Part shown: one piece after another, positions 1-8,436 of the stretch
Layout: every line of letters begins with the position of its first letter
How positions within the stretch are numbered: position 1 is the stretch's first letter
Assembly: GCA_946498975.1 (NCBI GenBank)
Contig: CAMMQC010000007.1
Span: 1-50,624, forward strand
Origin: an uncultured Mycoplasmatota bacterium
Lineage (GTDB): Bacteria; Bacillota_I; Bacilli_A; RF39; UBA660
Length of the DNA: 50,624 nt
Direction of reading: 5' to 3'
Program-made: the position numbers and the translations under genes
Notes under the pieces: generated by a model
Seen by the model: only the letters and a program-made list of their open reading frames with translations
Database searches by the model: none
What the model was told of the DNA's origin: nothing

Positions 1-26
1 ATGGTTTTTTTATATAAAAAAGCCAT
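1..26. terminator. Near-palindromic hairpin at the window edge
   Basis: ATGG and CCAT flank a T-run and A-run that pair almost perfectly, with one G-T pair. This looks like a bidirectional intrinsic terminator for a gene lying outside the window. The stem is nearly all A/T, so it is weak. Confidence 0.4.
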
Positions 27-104
27 AAAACCTTTATATATCAAAGATTCTACGGTTTTTTAACTTTTTTTCATTATTTTATCCTGTTTGTGGTATGATA
101 AGTA

Positions 105-132
105 TTGACAATTTTAATTAAGATGCTATTAT
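105..132 (+). promoter_or_regulatory. Promoter of the MoxR-like ATPase gene
   Basis: A perfect TTGACA (105-110) is followed after 16 bases by TATTAT (127-132), about 35 bases upstream of the ATG at 167. Just upstream, TGGTATGAT at 91-99 looks like a second, extended -10 element, so there may be tandem starts. Confidence 0.6.
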
Positions 133-166
133 ATTTATATATTAATTAGTACTGGGGGAAATATAA

Positions 167-1930
167 ATGAATAGTTTTCTTTTAAACGATGAAGAAAAAA
201 GGGGGACTGGTCAGTTACCATTATTAAAAGAAATTTATGCTTCTTTTTATCGCTGTGAATTTTCTCGTTATTTTGATTATGAAACATCTAAATATCCTCG
301 TGATTTAGAGAAAGGACATCAGGAGGATAATAGTTACTGGTGTAGTAAAAAGAGTTATCTATCTAGAGATTCTGCTATAATTCGTCCTGTTATACCATAT
401 TCTTTAATATCATCATTTTGTTCAGAAAAAAAGTTTCTAGGTAAAGGAATTATAAGAGTTGCTTGTGGTGAATTTCCTCAAGGAACTGGTTTTTATTCAG
501 AAAGTTCTAAATTAGAAAATTTATATAATAAAGGTAAATTAAAAAAAGTAGAAAAAACATATACCTTGTTTACTAAGAATGGTGATAATATTGATTTAGT
601 TTCATATCCTGTATATGAATATAAGAATGAAAAATATATTCGTTATGTTTTAAAACAAGATTTAAGGAAAAAAGGAAACTATTTTTTAATAGAAAAAGGT
701 ACAGTAAAATGGTTTAGCGTTGACCCAATATATTGGTTTGCTGATATAAATAATGATATAGCAATAACTTCTGATATAGTATTTCCTGAAATACCTACTA
801 AAGATACCGATGGTAAACTTTTTATAAATAAAATTATGAATATTTGGTTGAAAGAAATGCTTACTGATAGGGAAAGATTATTGAGGGAAGAGGCTGTTAA
901 TAATATTTATAATTTTGATTTTAGGTCATTATCAGAAGAAGAAATTATAAGAGGGGCCATTATTAGTAATATTCCAGTGTATTTACATGGTAAATCAAGT
1001 GTAGGTAAATCATCAAGAGTAAAACAACTTGATCCAGATTGTGAAATTGTATATCTGGCTAATGCTAGCAAAGAAAGTTTAATTGGGAAAAGTATATATA
1101 ATAGTGAAACTAAAAAAATGGAAGATGTACCACCAACTTGGTATTTAAATATAAAGGAAAAATGTGAAAGAGAGCCTAATAAAATTCATATAATATTTTT
1201 TGATGAATTAACTCATGCTCCTTATGAATTTCAAAATATGTTATTTAATATTGTGCTTGATCATAACATTAATGGTAAGTGGAATCTTCCACTTAATGCT
1301 AGAATAGTTGCTGCTGGTAATGAAAAGAGTGAATCAATTTCTGCTAATGAAATGGTTGAACAATTATTTAATAGATTTGCTCATGTTTATATTAATACTA
1401 CGGTAGAGAAGTGGTTAGAATGGGCTATTACTCCAGAAGAAAGTTATGAAAGATTAGATTATGTTGATGATAAACAAACTTCTAAAATTCATCCAGCTAT
1501 TTATTCATTTGTAGCCTATAAAGATGCTATGGGTGAAAATGTTTTAAATACATCATATACTGGCGATTATGCTAATGCTGATCCTAGAAAGTGGGAAATG
1601 GCTTCAAAAGTATTGTATAATACTAAAGAACCAGAAATGTTTAGGGCTTTAATTGGTAATAAACTTACAAATGATTTTATAGAATTTGTTAAGCAGAAAG
1701 GAATAAGCATAGAGGATGTTGTTAATCATAATTATTCTTCTAAAAATCTAGATATGAATTTATCAGAATGTTATGCAACTGCTGCTAGTTTATCATTTGT
1801 TGATGATGAGCATTTTGAAGTTGCAAGAGATTTTATGAGACAATTTGGAGATGAACCAACTACTACATTTGAGAATATGTGGGCTAGCGGAAATAAGCAG
1901 AGATTAAAACGTCTTAAAAGGAATATATAG
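167..1930 (+). CDS. MoxR-like AAA+ ATPase with N-terminal DUF6273-like domain
   Basis: This 587-residue protein has two parts. The C-terminal part (from about residue 260) is a MoxR/dynein-type AAA+ module: P-loop GKSSVGKSS at 275-283, Walker B IIFFDEL at 342-348 with D346 and E347, and a sensor-1 stretch AAGNE near 381. Such ATPases usually remodel or chaperone a partner complex. The N-terminal 210 residues, with VKWFSVDPIYW near 180, resemble the DUF6273 fold, which recurs in the surface protein at 6587. No signal peptide is seen, so it is cytosolic. The start follows a GGGGGAA ribosome binding site. The next gene, 14 bases downstream, looks like a partner. Substrate unknown. Confidence 0.75.
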   Translation: MNSFLLNDEEKRGTGQLPLLKEIYASFYRCEFSRYFDYETSKYPRDLEKGHQEDNSYWCSKKSYLSRDSAIIRPVIPYSLISSFCSEKKFLGKGIIRVACGEFPQGTGFYSESSKLENLYNKGKLKKVEKTYTLFTKNGDNIDLVSYPVYEYKNEKYIRYVLKQDLRKKGNYFLIEKGTVKWFSVDPIYWFADINNDIAITSDIVFPEIPTKDTDGKLFINKIMNIWLKEMLTDRERLLREEAVNNIYNFDFRSLSEEEIIRGAIISNIPVYLHGKSSVGKSSRVKQLDPDCEIVYLANASKESLIGKSIYNSETKKMEDVPPTWYLNIKEKCEREPNKIHIIFFDELTHAPYEFQNMLFNIVLDHNINGKWNLPLNARIVAAGNEKSESISANEMVEQLFNRFAHVYINTTVEKWLEWAITPEESYERLDYVDDKQTSKIHPAIYSFVAYKDAMGENVLNTSYTGDYANADPRKWEMASKVLYNTKEPEMFRALIGNKLTNDFIEFVKQKGISIEDVVNHNYSSKNLDMNLSECYATAASLSFVDDEHFEVARDFMRQFGDEPTTTFENMWASGNKQRLKRLKRNI

Positions 1931-1944
1931 AAGTTAATAATATT

Positions 1945-2346
1945 ATGGATAAAGAAAAATTAGTCTTATTAAAAAAATATCTTGAACTTGGATTATTTTC
2001 ACTTTTAATACAAAATAAATATATGGATTATTTTGATAATTCTGTCATTATTAATGCTGATATAGATAGATGTGAATTAAATGGACATTATGAGAACTTA
2101 AAATATTGTCCACCTTCATGGTATGAAGAGTTGGTTAAGAAAAGTACACTGAGTCCAGTAGTGTTGATTATTAATAATATAGATAAAATTTCATTAATTG
2201 AACAAACTAAGTTTATTGAAATTCTTAAATATAAAAAAATAAGTACATTTAATTTGCCTGGTAACTGCATAGTAGTTGTTACTTACTCAAATTTAGATGG
2301 TAATAAAATAAATGAGGAAGTATATTCATTGCTTGTAAAAATTTAG
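1945..2346 (+). CDS. Hypothetical protein resembling part of an AAA+ domain
   Basis: This 133-residue protein starts 14 bases after the AAA+ gene with only a weak ribosome binding site, so it is probably translated by coupling. Residues about 70-110 (VVLIINNIDK, then a stretch ending NCIVVVTYSNLDG) look like the Walker B to sensor-1 core of a MoxR-type ATPase, but there is no P-loop and the Walker B acid is followed by K rather than E. It may be a degenerate, non-catalytic subunit that pairs with the ATPase just upstream. That role is inferred; I do not recognise a named family. Confidence 0.6.
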   Translation: MDKEKLVLLKKYLELGLFSLLIQNKYMDYFDNSVIINADIDRCELNGHYENLKYCPPSWYEELVKKSTLSPVVLIINNIDKISLIEQTKFIEILKYKKISTFNLPGNCIVVVTYSNLDGNKINEEVYSLLVKI

Positions 2347-2360
2347 TATGTTATAAAAAA

Positions 2361-2394
2361 GATAAAGTACTAGAAAACTCTAGTATTTTTCTTT
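2361..2394 (+). terminator. Intrinsic terminator before bipA
   Basis: The 7-bp perfect stem TACTAGA (2368-2374) / TCTAGTA (2379-2385) with an AAAC loop is followed by a T-run and preceded by an A-run. It ends the two-gene ATPase unit. Confidence 0.75.
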
Positions 2395-2400
2395 AATCTG

Positions 2401-2409
2401 TGATATAAT
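2401..2409 (+). promoter_or_regulatory. Extended -10 promoter of bipA
   Basis: TGATATAAT is an extended -10 element (TGn + TATAAT) 28 bases before the bipA ATG. No good -35 is visible, as is common for extended -10 promoters. The same pattern recurs at 16257, 19809 and 29485. Confidence 0.6.
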
Positions 2410-2437
2410 TTAGAACGTATTTTGGAGTGTGATAAGT

Positions 2438-4252
2438 ATGAAAAAAAGAAATGTAGCGATTATTGCCCATGTCGATCATGGTAAAACTACTTTAGTAGAT
2501 GGTATTTTAAAAACATCTGGTATGTTTCGTGATAATGAAGATGTAAGTAATGTATCAATGGATTCTAATGCTTTAGAGAAAGAACGTGGTATTACAATTC
2601 TTGCTAAAACAACAGCTTTAGACTATAACGGTTATCGTATTAATATTCTTGATACTCCTGGTCATGCTGACTTTGGAGGAGAAGTTGAACGTATTATGAA
2701 TATGGTTGATGGTGTTATCCTTGTTGTTGATGCTTATGAAGGTGCTATGCCTCAGACTAGATTCGTTTTAAAGAAAGCTTTTGAAGCAGGAGTTAAACCT
2801 ATTGTAGTTATTAATAAAGTCGATAAACCTAGTGCAAGATGTAGTGCAGTTGTTGATGAAGTACTTGACTTATTTATTGAACTTGGGGCTGATGAAGATC
2901 AACTTGATTTCCCTGTAGTTTATGCTAGTGCTTTAAATGAGACTTGTAGTTTAAGTGATGATATAAGTACACAGAAAAAAGGTTTTGAACCATTACTTGA
3001 CTTAATAATTGATAAGATTCCTGCTCCTACTGGGGATAATACTAAACCATTACAATTTCAACCAGCATTGTTAGATTATAATGAATTTGTAGGCCGTATT
3101 GGTATTGGTCGTGTACATAATGGTATTATTAAGACTGGTGAAATGGTTAGTTGTATTAGATTAGATGGTTCTGTTAAGAACTTTAGGATTCAAAAACTAT
3201 TTGGATACTATGGTTATAATCGTATAGAGATTGAGAGTGCTGAAGCAGGAGATATTGTCGCTATTGCAGGGCTTGCTGATATATCAGTAGGTGAGACTAT
3301 CTGTAATATGGGAGATAATTTACCTTTACCTATTTTACATATAGATGAACCAACTCTACAAATGACTTTTGGTACTAATAGTAGTCCTTTTGTAGGTCGT
3401 GATGGTAAAATCTTAACAGCTCGTAAGATAGAAGAAAGATTAATTCGTGAGACTCAAAAAGATGTTTCTCTTCGCGTTGAACCTGCTGGTAGTGATAGCT
3501 TCCTTGTTTCAGGTCGTGGTGAGTTACATCTTGGTATATTAATAGAAAACATGAGAAGAGAGGGCTTTGAACTTGAAGTATCTAAACCTAAAGTAATTAT
3601 TAAAGAAATAGATGGTGTTAAGTGTGAACCTTGGGAAGAGTTACAAATCGAAGTACCAGAAGATGTTGTTGGTAGTGTTATTGAACATTTAGGTACTCGT
3701 GGTGGAGTAATGGAGAATATGACTAATTTTGAAAATCAAGTTAGACTTAACTATAGTATTCCATCTCGTGGACTTATTGGTTTTTCTACAGACTTTATGA
3801 CTATGACTAAAGGATATGGAATAATGAATCATACATTTAGTTCCTATAAACCATATGAAAACGTAGATATTGGAGAACGTAAATTAGGTGTTTTAGTTTC
3901 TGTTGAAAATGGAAACTCTACTGCTTATGCGATTGGTAACCTTGAGGATAGAGGTACTATGTTTATTGAACCTGGTACTGAAGTATATGAAGGTATGATA
4001 ATAGGTGAATGTAACCGTGATAATGACCTTGCAGTTAATGTTGTTAAAGGTAAACAATTAACAAATATGCGTGCTGCAGGAAGTGATCATACTGTAGTCT
4101 TAAAAAGACCTCGTCCTATTACCTTAGAATATGCTCTTGACTATATTAATTCAGATGAACTTGTAGAGGTTACTCCTAACTTTATTAGACTTAGAAAACG
4201 TATTTTAAATACAGAGGAAAGAAAGAAAGCAGATGCTAAAAAAAATAAATAG
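2438..4252 (+). CDS. typA: Ribosome-associated translational GTPase BipA/TypA
   Basis: This 604-residue protein has normal BipA/TypA length and all GTPase motifs near its N-terminus: AHVDHGKTTL (G1), RGITI (G2), DTPGHADF (G3) and NKVD (G4), followed by EF-G-like domains and the BipA-specific C-terminus. BipA binds the 70S ribosome and supports 50S assembly and growth under stress or cold. I start at ATG 2438, which has GGAG about 10 bases upstream; an in-frame GTG at 2429 lies too close to that site. The gene is single, with its own promoter and terminators on both sides. Confidence 0.96.
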   Translation: MKKRNVAIIAHVDHGKTTLVDGILKTSGMFRDNEDVSNVSMDSNALEKERGITILAKTTALDYNGYRINILDTPGHADFGGEVERIMNMVDGVILVVDAYEGAMPQTRFVLKKAFEAGVKPIVVINKVDKPSARCSAVVDEVLDLFIELGADEDQLDFPVVYASALNETCSLSDDISTQKKGFEPLLDLIIDKIPAPTGDNTKPLQFQPALLDYNEFVGRIGIGRVHNGIIKTGEMVSCIRLDGSVKNFRIQKLFGYYGYNRIEIESAEAGDIVAIAGLADISVGETICNMGDNLPLPILHIDEPTLQMTFGTNSSPFVGRDGKILTARKIEERLIRETQKDVSLRVEPAGSDSFLVSGRGELHLGILIENMRREGFELEVSKPKVIIKEIDGVKCEPWEELQIEVPEDVVGSVIEHLGTRGGVMENMTNFENQVRLNYSIPSRGLIGFSTDFMTMTKGYGIMNHTFSSYKPYENVDIGERKLGVLVSVENGNSTAYAIGNLEDRGTMFIEPGTEVYEGMIIGECNRDNDLAVNVVKGKQLTNMRAAGSDHTVVLKRPRPITLEYALDYINSDELVEVTPNFIRLRKRILNTEERKKADAKKNK

Positions 4253-4279
4253 ACTATAACAAAGCCTATTTATTTTTTT
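4243..4279 (+). terminator. Terminator overlapping the bipA stop codon
   Basis: AAATAAATAG (4243-4252) pairs with CTATTTATTT (4266-4275) and runs into a T-tract. The stop codon of bipA is in the left arm. Confidence 0.65.
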
Positions 4280-4416
4280 GGTTGTTAGATAGATAATGGT
4301 AAAATTTGGATTAATAGTTTGATATAGGCTAATATTTATGTTATGTTATCTATGCAAGGAAAAAATGTTAAATCATTTTTGTAAGGGGTCTATTTTAGGA
4401 TAGAGCCCTATTTTTC
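4280..4416 (+). ncRNA. Possible small RNA ending in a hairpin terminator
   Basis: This gap after bipA has no convincing reading frame. It ends in a stem, AGGG(G)TCTAT / ATAGA(G)CCCT (4384-4409), with one internal mismatch and a following T-run that looks like a terminator, although bipA already has its own. A TGATAT box near 4320 could be a -10 element. A transcript of about 80-90 nt is possible, but I cannot match it to a known family. Confidence 0.3.
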
Positions 4417-4468
4417 TAAATCTTTTACAATAAGCAATTCCTATAGTTTTAAGTTACTTCATAATATT

Positions 4469-4505
4469 AAAAGTCTTCGTTCCATGTGGGATAACGAAGA
4501 CTTTT
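4469..4505 (-). terminator. Strong terminator of the thioredoxin-like lipoprotein gene
   Basis: A perfect 13-bp stem AAAAGTCTTCGTT / AACGAAGACTTTT (4469-4481 and 4493-4505) lies 10 bases past the stop of the minus-strand gene. With A- and T-runs on both sides it should work in both directions. Confidence 0.8.
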
Positions 4506-4514
4506 GTACATCAT

Positions 4515-4922
4515 TTATTTTTCTATATTATCTAAAAATTCTTCTATATTTTCATTATCTACTGCTCCATTTATTTTATGACTTGTTTCTTTTCCATCTT
4601 CAAAATATAAAACAGTAGGGGTACCACTTACACTTGTTGTTAAGTCATTAAACTTTTCTAGTTCATCTTCAGTCATATTATATAAATTAAGAGAGTAAGC
4701 TTCTTTGTCATTTGTCTTTAAAACTGCTCTAAATCTTGGGGAAAATTCTTCACAATGAGAACATCCTGTTTGGATAACTTCTAAAATAAAGCTTTCCTTA
4801 TTATCAATCATTTCTTCTAATTTACTATAATCAATTTCTGTAATTGTACTAGTATTACTACCACAACCTGTTAAAAATATAATAAAAATTCCTAATAATA
4901 AAAATTTTATTTTCTTTTTCAT
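4515..4922 (-). CDS. Thioredoxin-like lipoprotein
   Basis: This 135-residue protein starts with a lipoprotein signal (MKKK, hydrophobic stretch, lipobox LTGC near residue 20), so it should be anchored outside the membrane. The mature part is a short thioredoxin fold with a CSHC redox motif (TGCSHCEEF) and the cis-proline motif SGTPTVLY. It probably reduces or isomerises disulfides in exported proteins. The Cys-rich secreted proteins of the neighbouring pilus/secretion locus (for example at 9209) are plausible substrates, but it is transcribed separately and in the opposite direction. An AAGGAAAG ribosome binding site precedes the ATG. Confidence 0.85.
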   Translation of the reverse strand: MKKKIKFLLLGIFIIFLTGCGSNTSTITEIDYSKLEEMIDNKESFILEVIQTGCSHCEEFSPRFRAVLKTNDKEAYSLNLYNMTEDELEKFNDLTTSVSGTPTVLYFEDGKETSHKINGAVDNENIEEFLDNIEK

Positions 4923-4950
4923 ACTATCACTACTTTCCTTAAGTATTATA

Positions 4951-4979
4951 GCAATTAATTATTTAAAAAACAATAAATA
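4951..4979 (-). promoter_or_regulatory. Promoter of the thioredoxin-like lipoprotein gene
   Basis: Read on the minus strand, TTGTTT is followed after 17 bases by TATAAT, about 25-30 bases before the start codon. The match is good and the position is approximate to a base or two. Confidence 0.55.
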
Positions 4980-5037
4980 CTTTTCAAAATAAAAAAACTA
5001 AGTTATACTATCTTTATAATAAAGGGGTGCATAAATC

Positions 5038-6573
5038 ATGATTTTAAGAAAACCGTATGCTCTTTTAATTCAATATTTTCAGCGAATACATTTATTGTTA
5101 ATAGTAATTTGTGCTTATATCTTTTATAAGTTCATTGCTTTACGTACTTTTGTCGCTGAATTTTTAGAAACAGAAAGTTATAATGCATATTATGAACCAA
5201 TTAGTGACTATATAAATATTGGCCTTATCATTGTCTTATTTGCTGTAGTTGCTATTAGCATTGTTTTAATTATATTGTTACGTTATAAAAAGAAGCCTTG
5301 GAAAGTTTATCTTGTGCCAATTTTTGAATATCTTTTTATGATTGCTCTTTTTATTTTTATAAAAAGTTACTTTGATTCATATGACGAGTTATCTTCTATT
5401 CAGTTGATAATGGCAGGAAGAGATTTCTTAGACATACTTTATCTTCCTCAGTTTGCAGTGTTTATTATTTTTGGTATTAGGTTTCTTGGTATAGATTTAA
5501 AAAAGTTTGGTTTTAAAGAAGACGAAGAATACTTAGATATTAAAGAAGAAGATAGAGAAGAATTTGAAGTTAATATAGAATTTGATAAAGATAAAATAAC
5601 AAGAAATATAAAAAGATTTTTTAGGAATGTTAGATATGTTTATTTTGAACATAAGCGAGTTTGTAACACTATTATAATAATCATTTTTGTTTCTATTACT
5701 GGTTATACATATTATTATTTTGGTATTTTACATAAAACTTATCAAGAAGGTGCAACTTTTTCTGCTAACTATTATGATATTACTGTTAATAATAGTTATT
5801 TAACAACACGAGATAGTAGAGGGGATATTATTACTAACTCTTCAAATGCTTATCTTATTTTGAATGTAACAGTTAAAAATAATGCTAGTAAAAGAGCGAT
5901 TAATTTGGATAGATTTAGGGTTATGAATAAGAGTGATCAGTTTAAATATACAAGTAGAGAGTATGATGAGTTTAAAGACTTGGGTAATAGTTATAGCCCT
6001 GATAGAGAGATTGATTCTGGTAAGGAGGTAACTTTTATTTTAGTTTATAGAGTAGATGCTTCGCTTGATCCTAGTAAATATGTTCTTTATTATAGTGATG
6101 TTTCGACAGATAATGTTTTAAAGAAGACAAAACTTAATGTTAAAGATGTTAGAGATATTGAAGTAGTATCGACTGTTAATTTGAATGAAAAGATGACTTT
6201 TGAAGATAAAACTACTTTAACTATTACAGGAGTTAAACTTGGAAATGAGACGACTTATAGTCGATATAGTTGTGGTGATACCGGTTGTGCTATTATGGAA
6301 ATACCATTACAATCAAGCAATCAAATTTTGGAAATTTCCTTTGTAAGTAATAATTTTACTGGTAAAAGTTTTGTTGACTTTTCTAATATATATGCTAAAA
6401 TTAGATATGAAGATAAAGATGGAGAAAGTAAGAGTATAACACCTAGTTCTTTAATTTCTAACTATAATGGTAATTATGCTTATTATAGTATACCTAACGA
6501 TATTAATACTGCTGGAAAAATAGATTTAGTTTTTACTTTTAGGAATCAACAATATGTTTATCAATTAAATTAA
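5038..6573 (+). CDS. Membrane protein with extracytoplasmic DUF4352-like domain
   Basis: This 511-residue protein is first in the pilus/secretion locus. Residues 1-160 hold about four hydrophobic helices, a charged cytosolic stretch follows (about 160-205), then one more helix near 210-230. The outer C-terminal 280 residues begin with a beta-rich part (LILNVTVKNN, later EVTFILVYRVD) that resembles the DUF4352/telokin-like fold of exported proteins. It has an AAGGGG ribosome binding site and a TATAAT box at about 5014-5019. The next gene starts 13 bases downstream. No enzymatic motif is visible; it could be a scaffold or assembly factor. Confidence 0.6.
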   Translation: MILRKPYALLIQYFQRIHLLLIVICAYIFYKFIALRTFVAEFLETESYNAYYEPISDYINIGLIIVLFAVVAISIVLIILLRYKKKPWKVYLVPIFEYLFMIALFIFIKSYFDSYDELSSIQLIMAGRDFLDILYLPQFAVFIIFGIRFLGIDLKKFGFKEDEEYLDIKEEDREEFEVNIEFDKDKITRNIKRFFRNVRYVYFEHKRVCNTIIIIIFVSITGYTYYYFGILHKTYQEGATFSANYYDITVNNSYLTTRDSRGDIITNSSNAYLILNVTVKNNASKRAINLDRFRVMNKSDQFKYTSREYDEFKDLGNSYSPDREIDSGKEVTFILVYRVDASLDPSKYVLYYSDVSTDNVLKKTKLNVKDVRDIEVVSTVNLNEKMTFEDKTTLTITGVKLGNETTYSRYSCGDTGCAIMEIPLQSSNQILEISFVSNNFTGKSFVDFSNIYAKIRYEDKDGESKSITPSSLISNYNGNYAYYSIPNDINTAGKIDLVFTFRNQQYVYQLN

Positions 6574-6586
6574 AGGAGCGTTTGTT

Positions 6587-8425
6587 ATGGATAAAAAGAG
6601 GAAAAAATTTGATAAGAAGAAAATAATAAAGATTATTTCTTTGATTGTTGTCGTAGTTGTTATTCTTTTATTAGTTTGGTTTTTGTATTTTTACCCTCGG
6701 AAGTTTTTTAAAGATAATGAGAAACTGTTAGAAGAAGCTGGTGTAAGATATTATGAGATTAACAAGGCTCGTCTTCCAAAAGATGAGGGTCGAGTTATTT
6801 CCGTTTCTTTAAATACTTTAGTTAAACAAAAATATTTAGATGGACTTTATGAAGCTTATGGAGATAAGTTATGTGATTTAAATGAATCTAATGTAAAAGC
6901 AGTTAATAAAGAAGGAGGATATGTTTATTATACATATTTGAAATGTGGTAACTATGAATCTGATGTAGACCATGAAGGTCCTGTTATTACTCTTAATGGT
7001 TCTTCTGATATGACTATTAGTAGAGGAGATACTTATGAAGAACCTGGTATTAAAAGTGTTGTTGACAATATAGATGGTAACATCGATGCTTCTAAAGTTA
7101 CTATTAGAGGTGATGTTGATACTTCGACTGTAGGTACATATGAGGTTACTTATACTATTAGTGATACTCTTGAAAATAAGACAACTGTTACTAGAAAGGT
7201 AAATGTTTTACAAAGTTTATCTTCTACTGTTAAAGAGAATACTCTTAATGGTTATTATGTAGGGGATGTTAATAATAATTATATATATTTTAATAATATG
7301 CTTTTTAGAATTGTACGAGTTAATGATGATGATAGTGTTGTTATTGTAAGTAATGATGCTCTTGCTAATGTTGATTATACTAATGATGGAAGGTTTGAAG
7401 ATAGTACTTTAGATAAATGGTTGAATGATTATTTTTATAATTTGTTAGAACCAGAATATCAAGAGTTAGTAAAAAGTAGTACATGGTGTGATGATGTAAT
7501 AAACAGTGATAATATTACTACGACGGAATGTAGTAGAGTGACTGCTAAAAGAAAGGTAGGAATCTTATCATTGCAAGATTATAATTTAAGTTTTGATGGT
7601 TCGAGAAGTTATCTAGATAAAAGTAATTTTAGTTGGTATTCTAATTTAGCTAATGATAATAAAGCTTGGGCTATTACAAGTACTGATACTTATCCAAATA
7701 CGATTTATGCTTCGGAAAGTACAAATTTATTAAATGTTGTTCCTGCTTTAACTTTAAAAGCTTCAACTTCTGTTTTAGATGGAGATGGTACTGTTTCTAA
7801 TCCTTACATTATTTTAAATTTATCAACTGCTAAAAGAAGTAGTGAGTTAAATAAAAGACAAGTTGGAGAGTATATAAGTTACTCAGGTTATCTGTTTAGG
7901 ATAAGTGATATTTTAGATGATGGTACTACTGAAGTTATTATGGATTCAGTGTTGGAAACAAATGGTCAACAAGTTAATATAAGTTATACAAATGGAGGCA
8001 AAAAGAAAGTTTATAATCCTAATCAAGAGGGTAATATAGGTTATAAAATAAAAAATGATATGACTAGATATATAGATACATCATTATTTGTTCAAAAGAA
8101 GATATCTGTTCCTATATACAGTGGTAATGTTACTTATGAAGGTAAAAGAGATACTAAAGAATATAATCTTTTGATTACTATACCATCAACTTTTGATATA
8201 TTTAGTGCTAGAAATTCTATAGCGGATGATACAGGATATTGGTTGAGGGATTCTTCAAGACAGGATAATACTAAAGTAGTTGTTAGATCTTTGGGTACTG
8301 TAACTTATTCAACTGCTTCAGATAATTTACAAGCAGGTGTAAAAGTTATGGCATATTTTGATAAAGATGTTATAATAGAATCAGGGAAAGGTACTTATTC
8401 TGATCCATATACACTTATAGATTAA
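6587..8425 (+). CDS. Anchored surface protein: pilin-like N-terminus, Ig-like DUF5011 and DUF6273-like domains
   Basis: This 612-residue protein has a basic N-terminus and one membrane helix (about 14-35). Residues 40-125 read like the globular part of a type IV pilin or pseudopilin (LVKQKYL, two Cys). Residues about 126-210 form an Ig-like DUF5011 domain (GPVITLNG ... GTYEVTYTISD). Two DUF6273-like modules follow (NMLFRIVRVNDDDSVVIVSNDAL near 240, and a second from about 430). There is no LPXTG-type motif or C-terminal anchor. It sits directly before a sortase gene, so it is probably exposed on the surface as a fibre subunit or adhesin; that role is inferred. Confidence 0.65.
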   Translation: MDKKRKKFDKKKIIKIISLIVVVVVILLLVWFLYFYPRKFFKDNEKLLEEAGVRYYEINKARLPKDEGRVISVSLNTLVKQKYLDGLYEAYGDKLCDLNESNVKAVNKEGGYVYYTYLKCGNYESDVDHEGPVITLNGSSDMTISRGDTYEEPGIKSVVDNIDGNIDASKVTIRGDVDTSTVGTYEVTYTISDTLENKTTVTRKVNVLQSLSSTVKENTLNGYYVGDVNNNYIYFNNMLFRIVRVNDDDSVVIVSNDALANVDYTNDGRFEDSTLDKWLNDYFYNLLEPEYQELVKSSTWCDDVINSDNITTTECSRVTAKRKVGILSLQDYNLSFDGSRSYLDKSNFSWYSNLANDNKAWAITSTDTYPNTIYASESTNLLNVVPALTLKASTSVLDGDGTVSNPYIILNLSTAKRSSELNKRQVGEYISYSGYLFRISDILDDGTTEVIMDSVLETNGQQVNISYTNGGKKKVYNPNQEGNIGYKIKNDMTRYIDTSLFVQKKISVPIYSGNVTYEGKRDTKEYNLLITIPSTFDIFSARNSIADDTGYWLRDSSRQDNTKVVVRSLGTVTYSTASDNLQAGVKVMAYFDKDVIIESGKGTYSDPYTLID

Positions 8426-8436
8426 AGGAGTATTTT

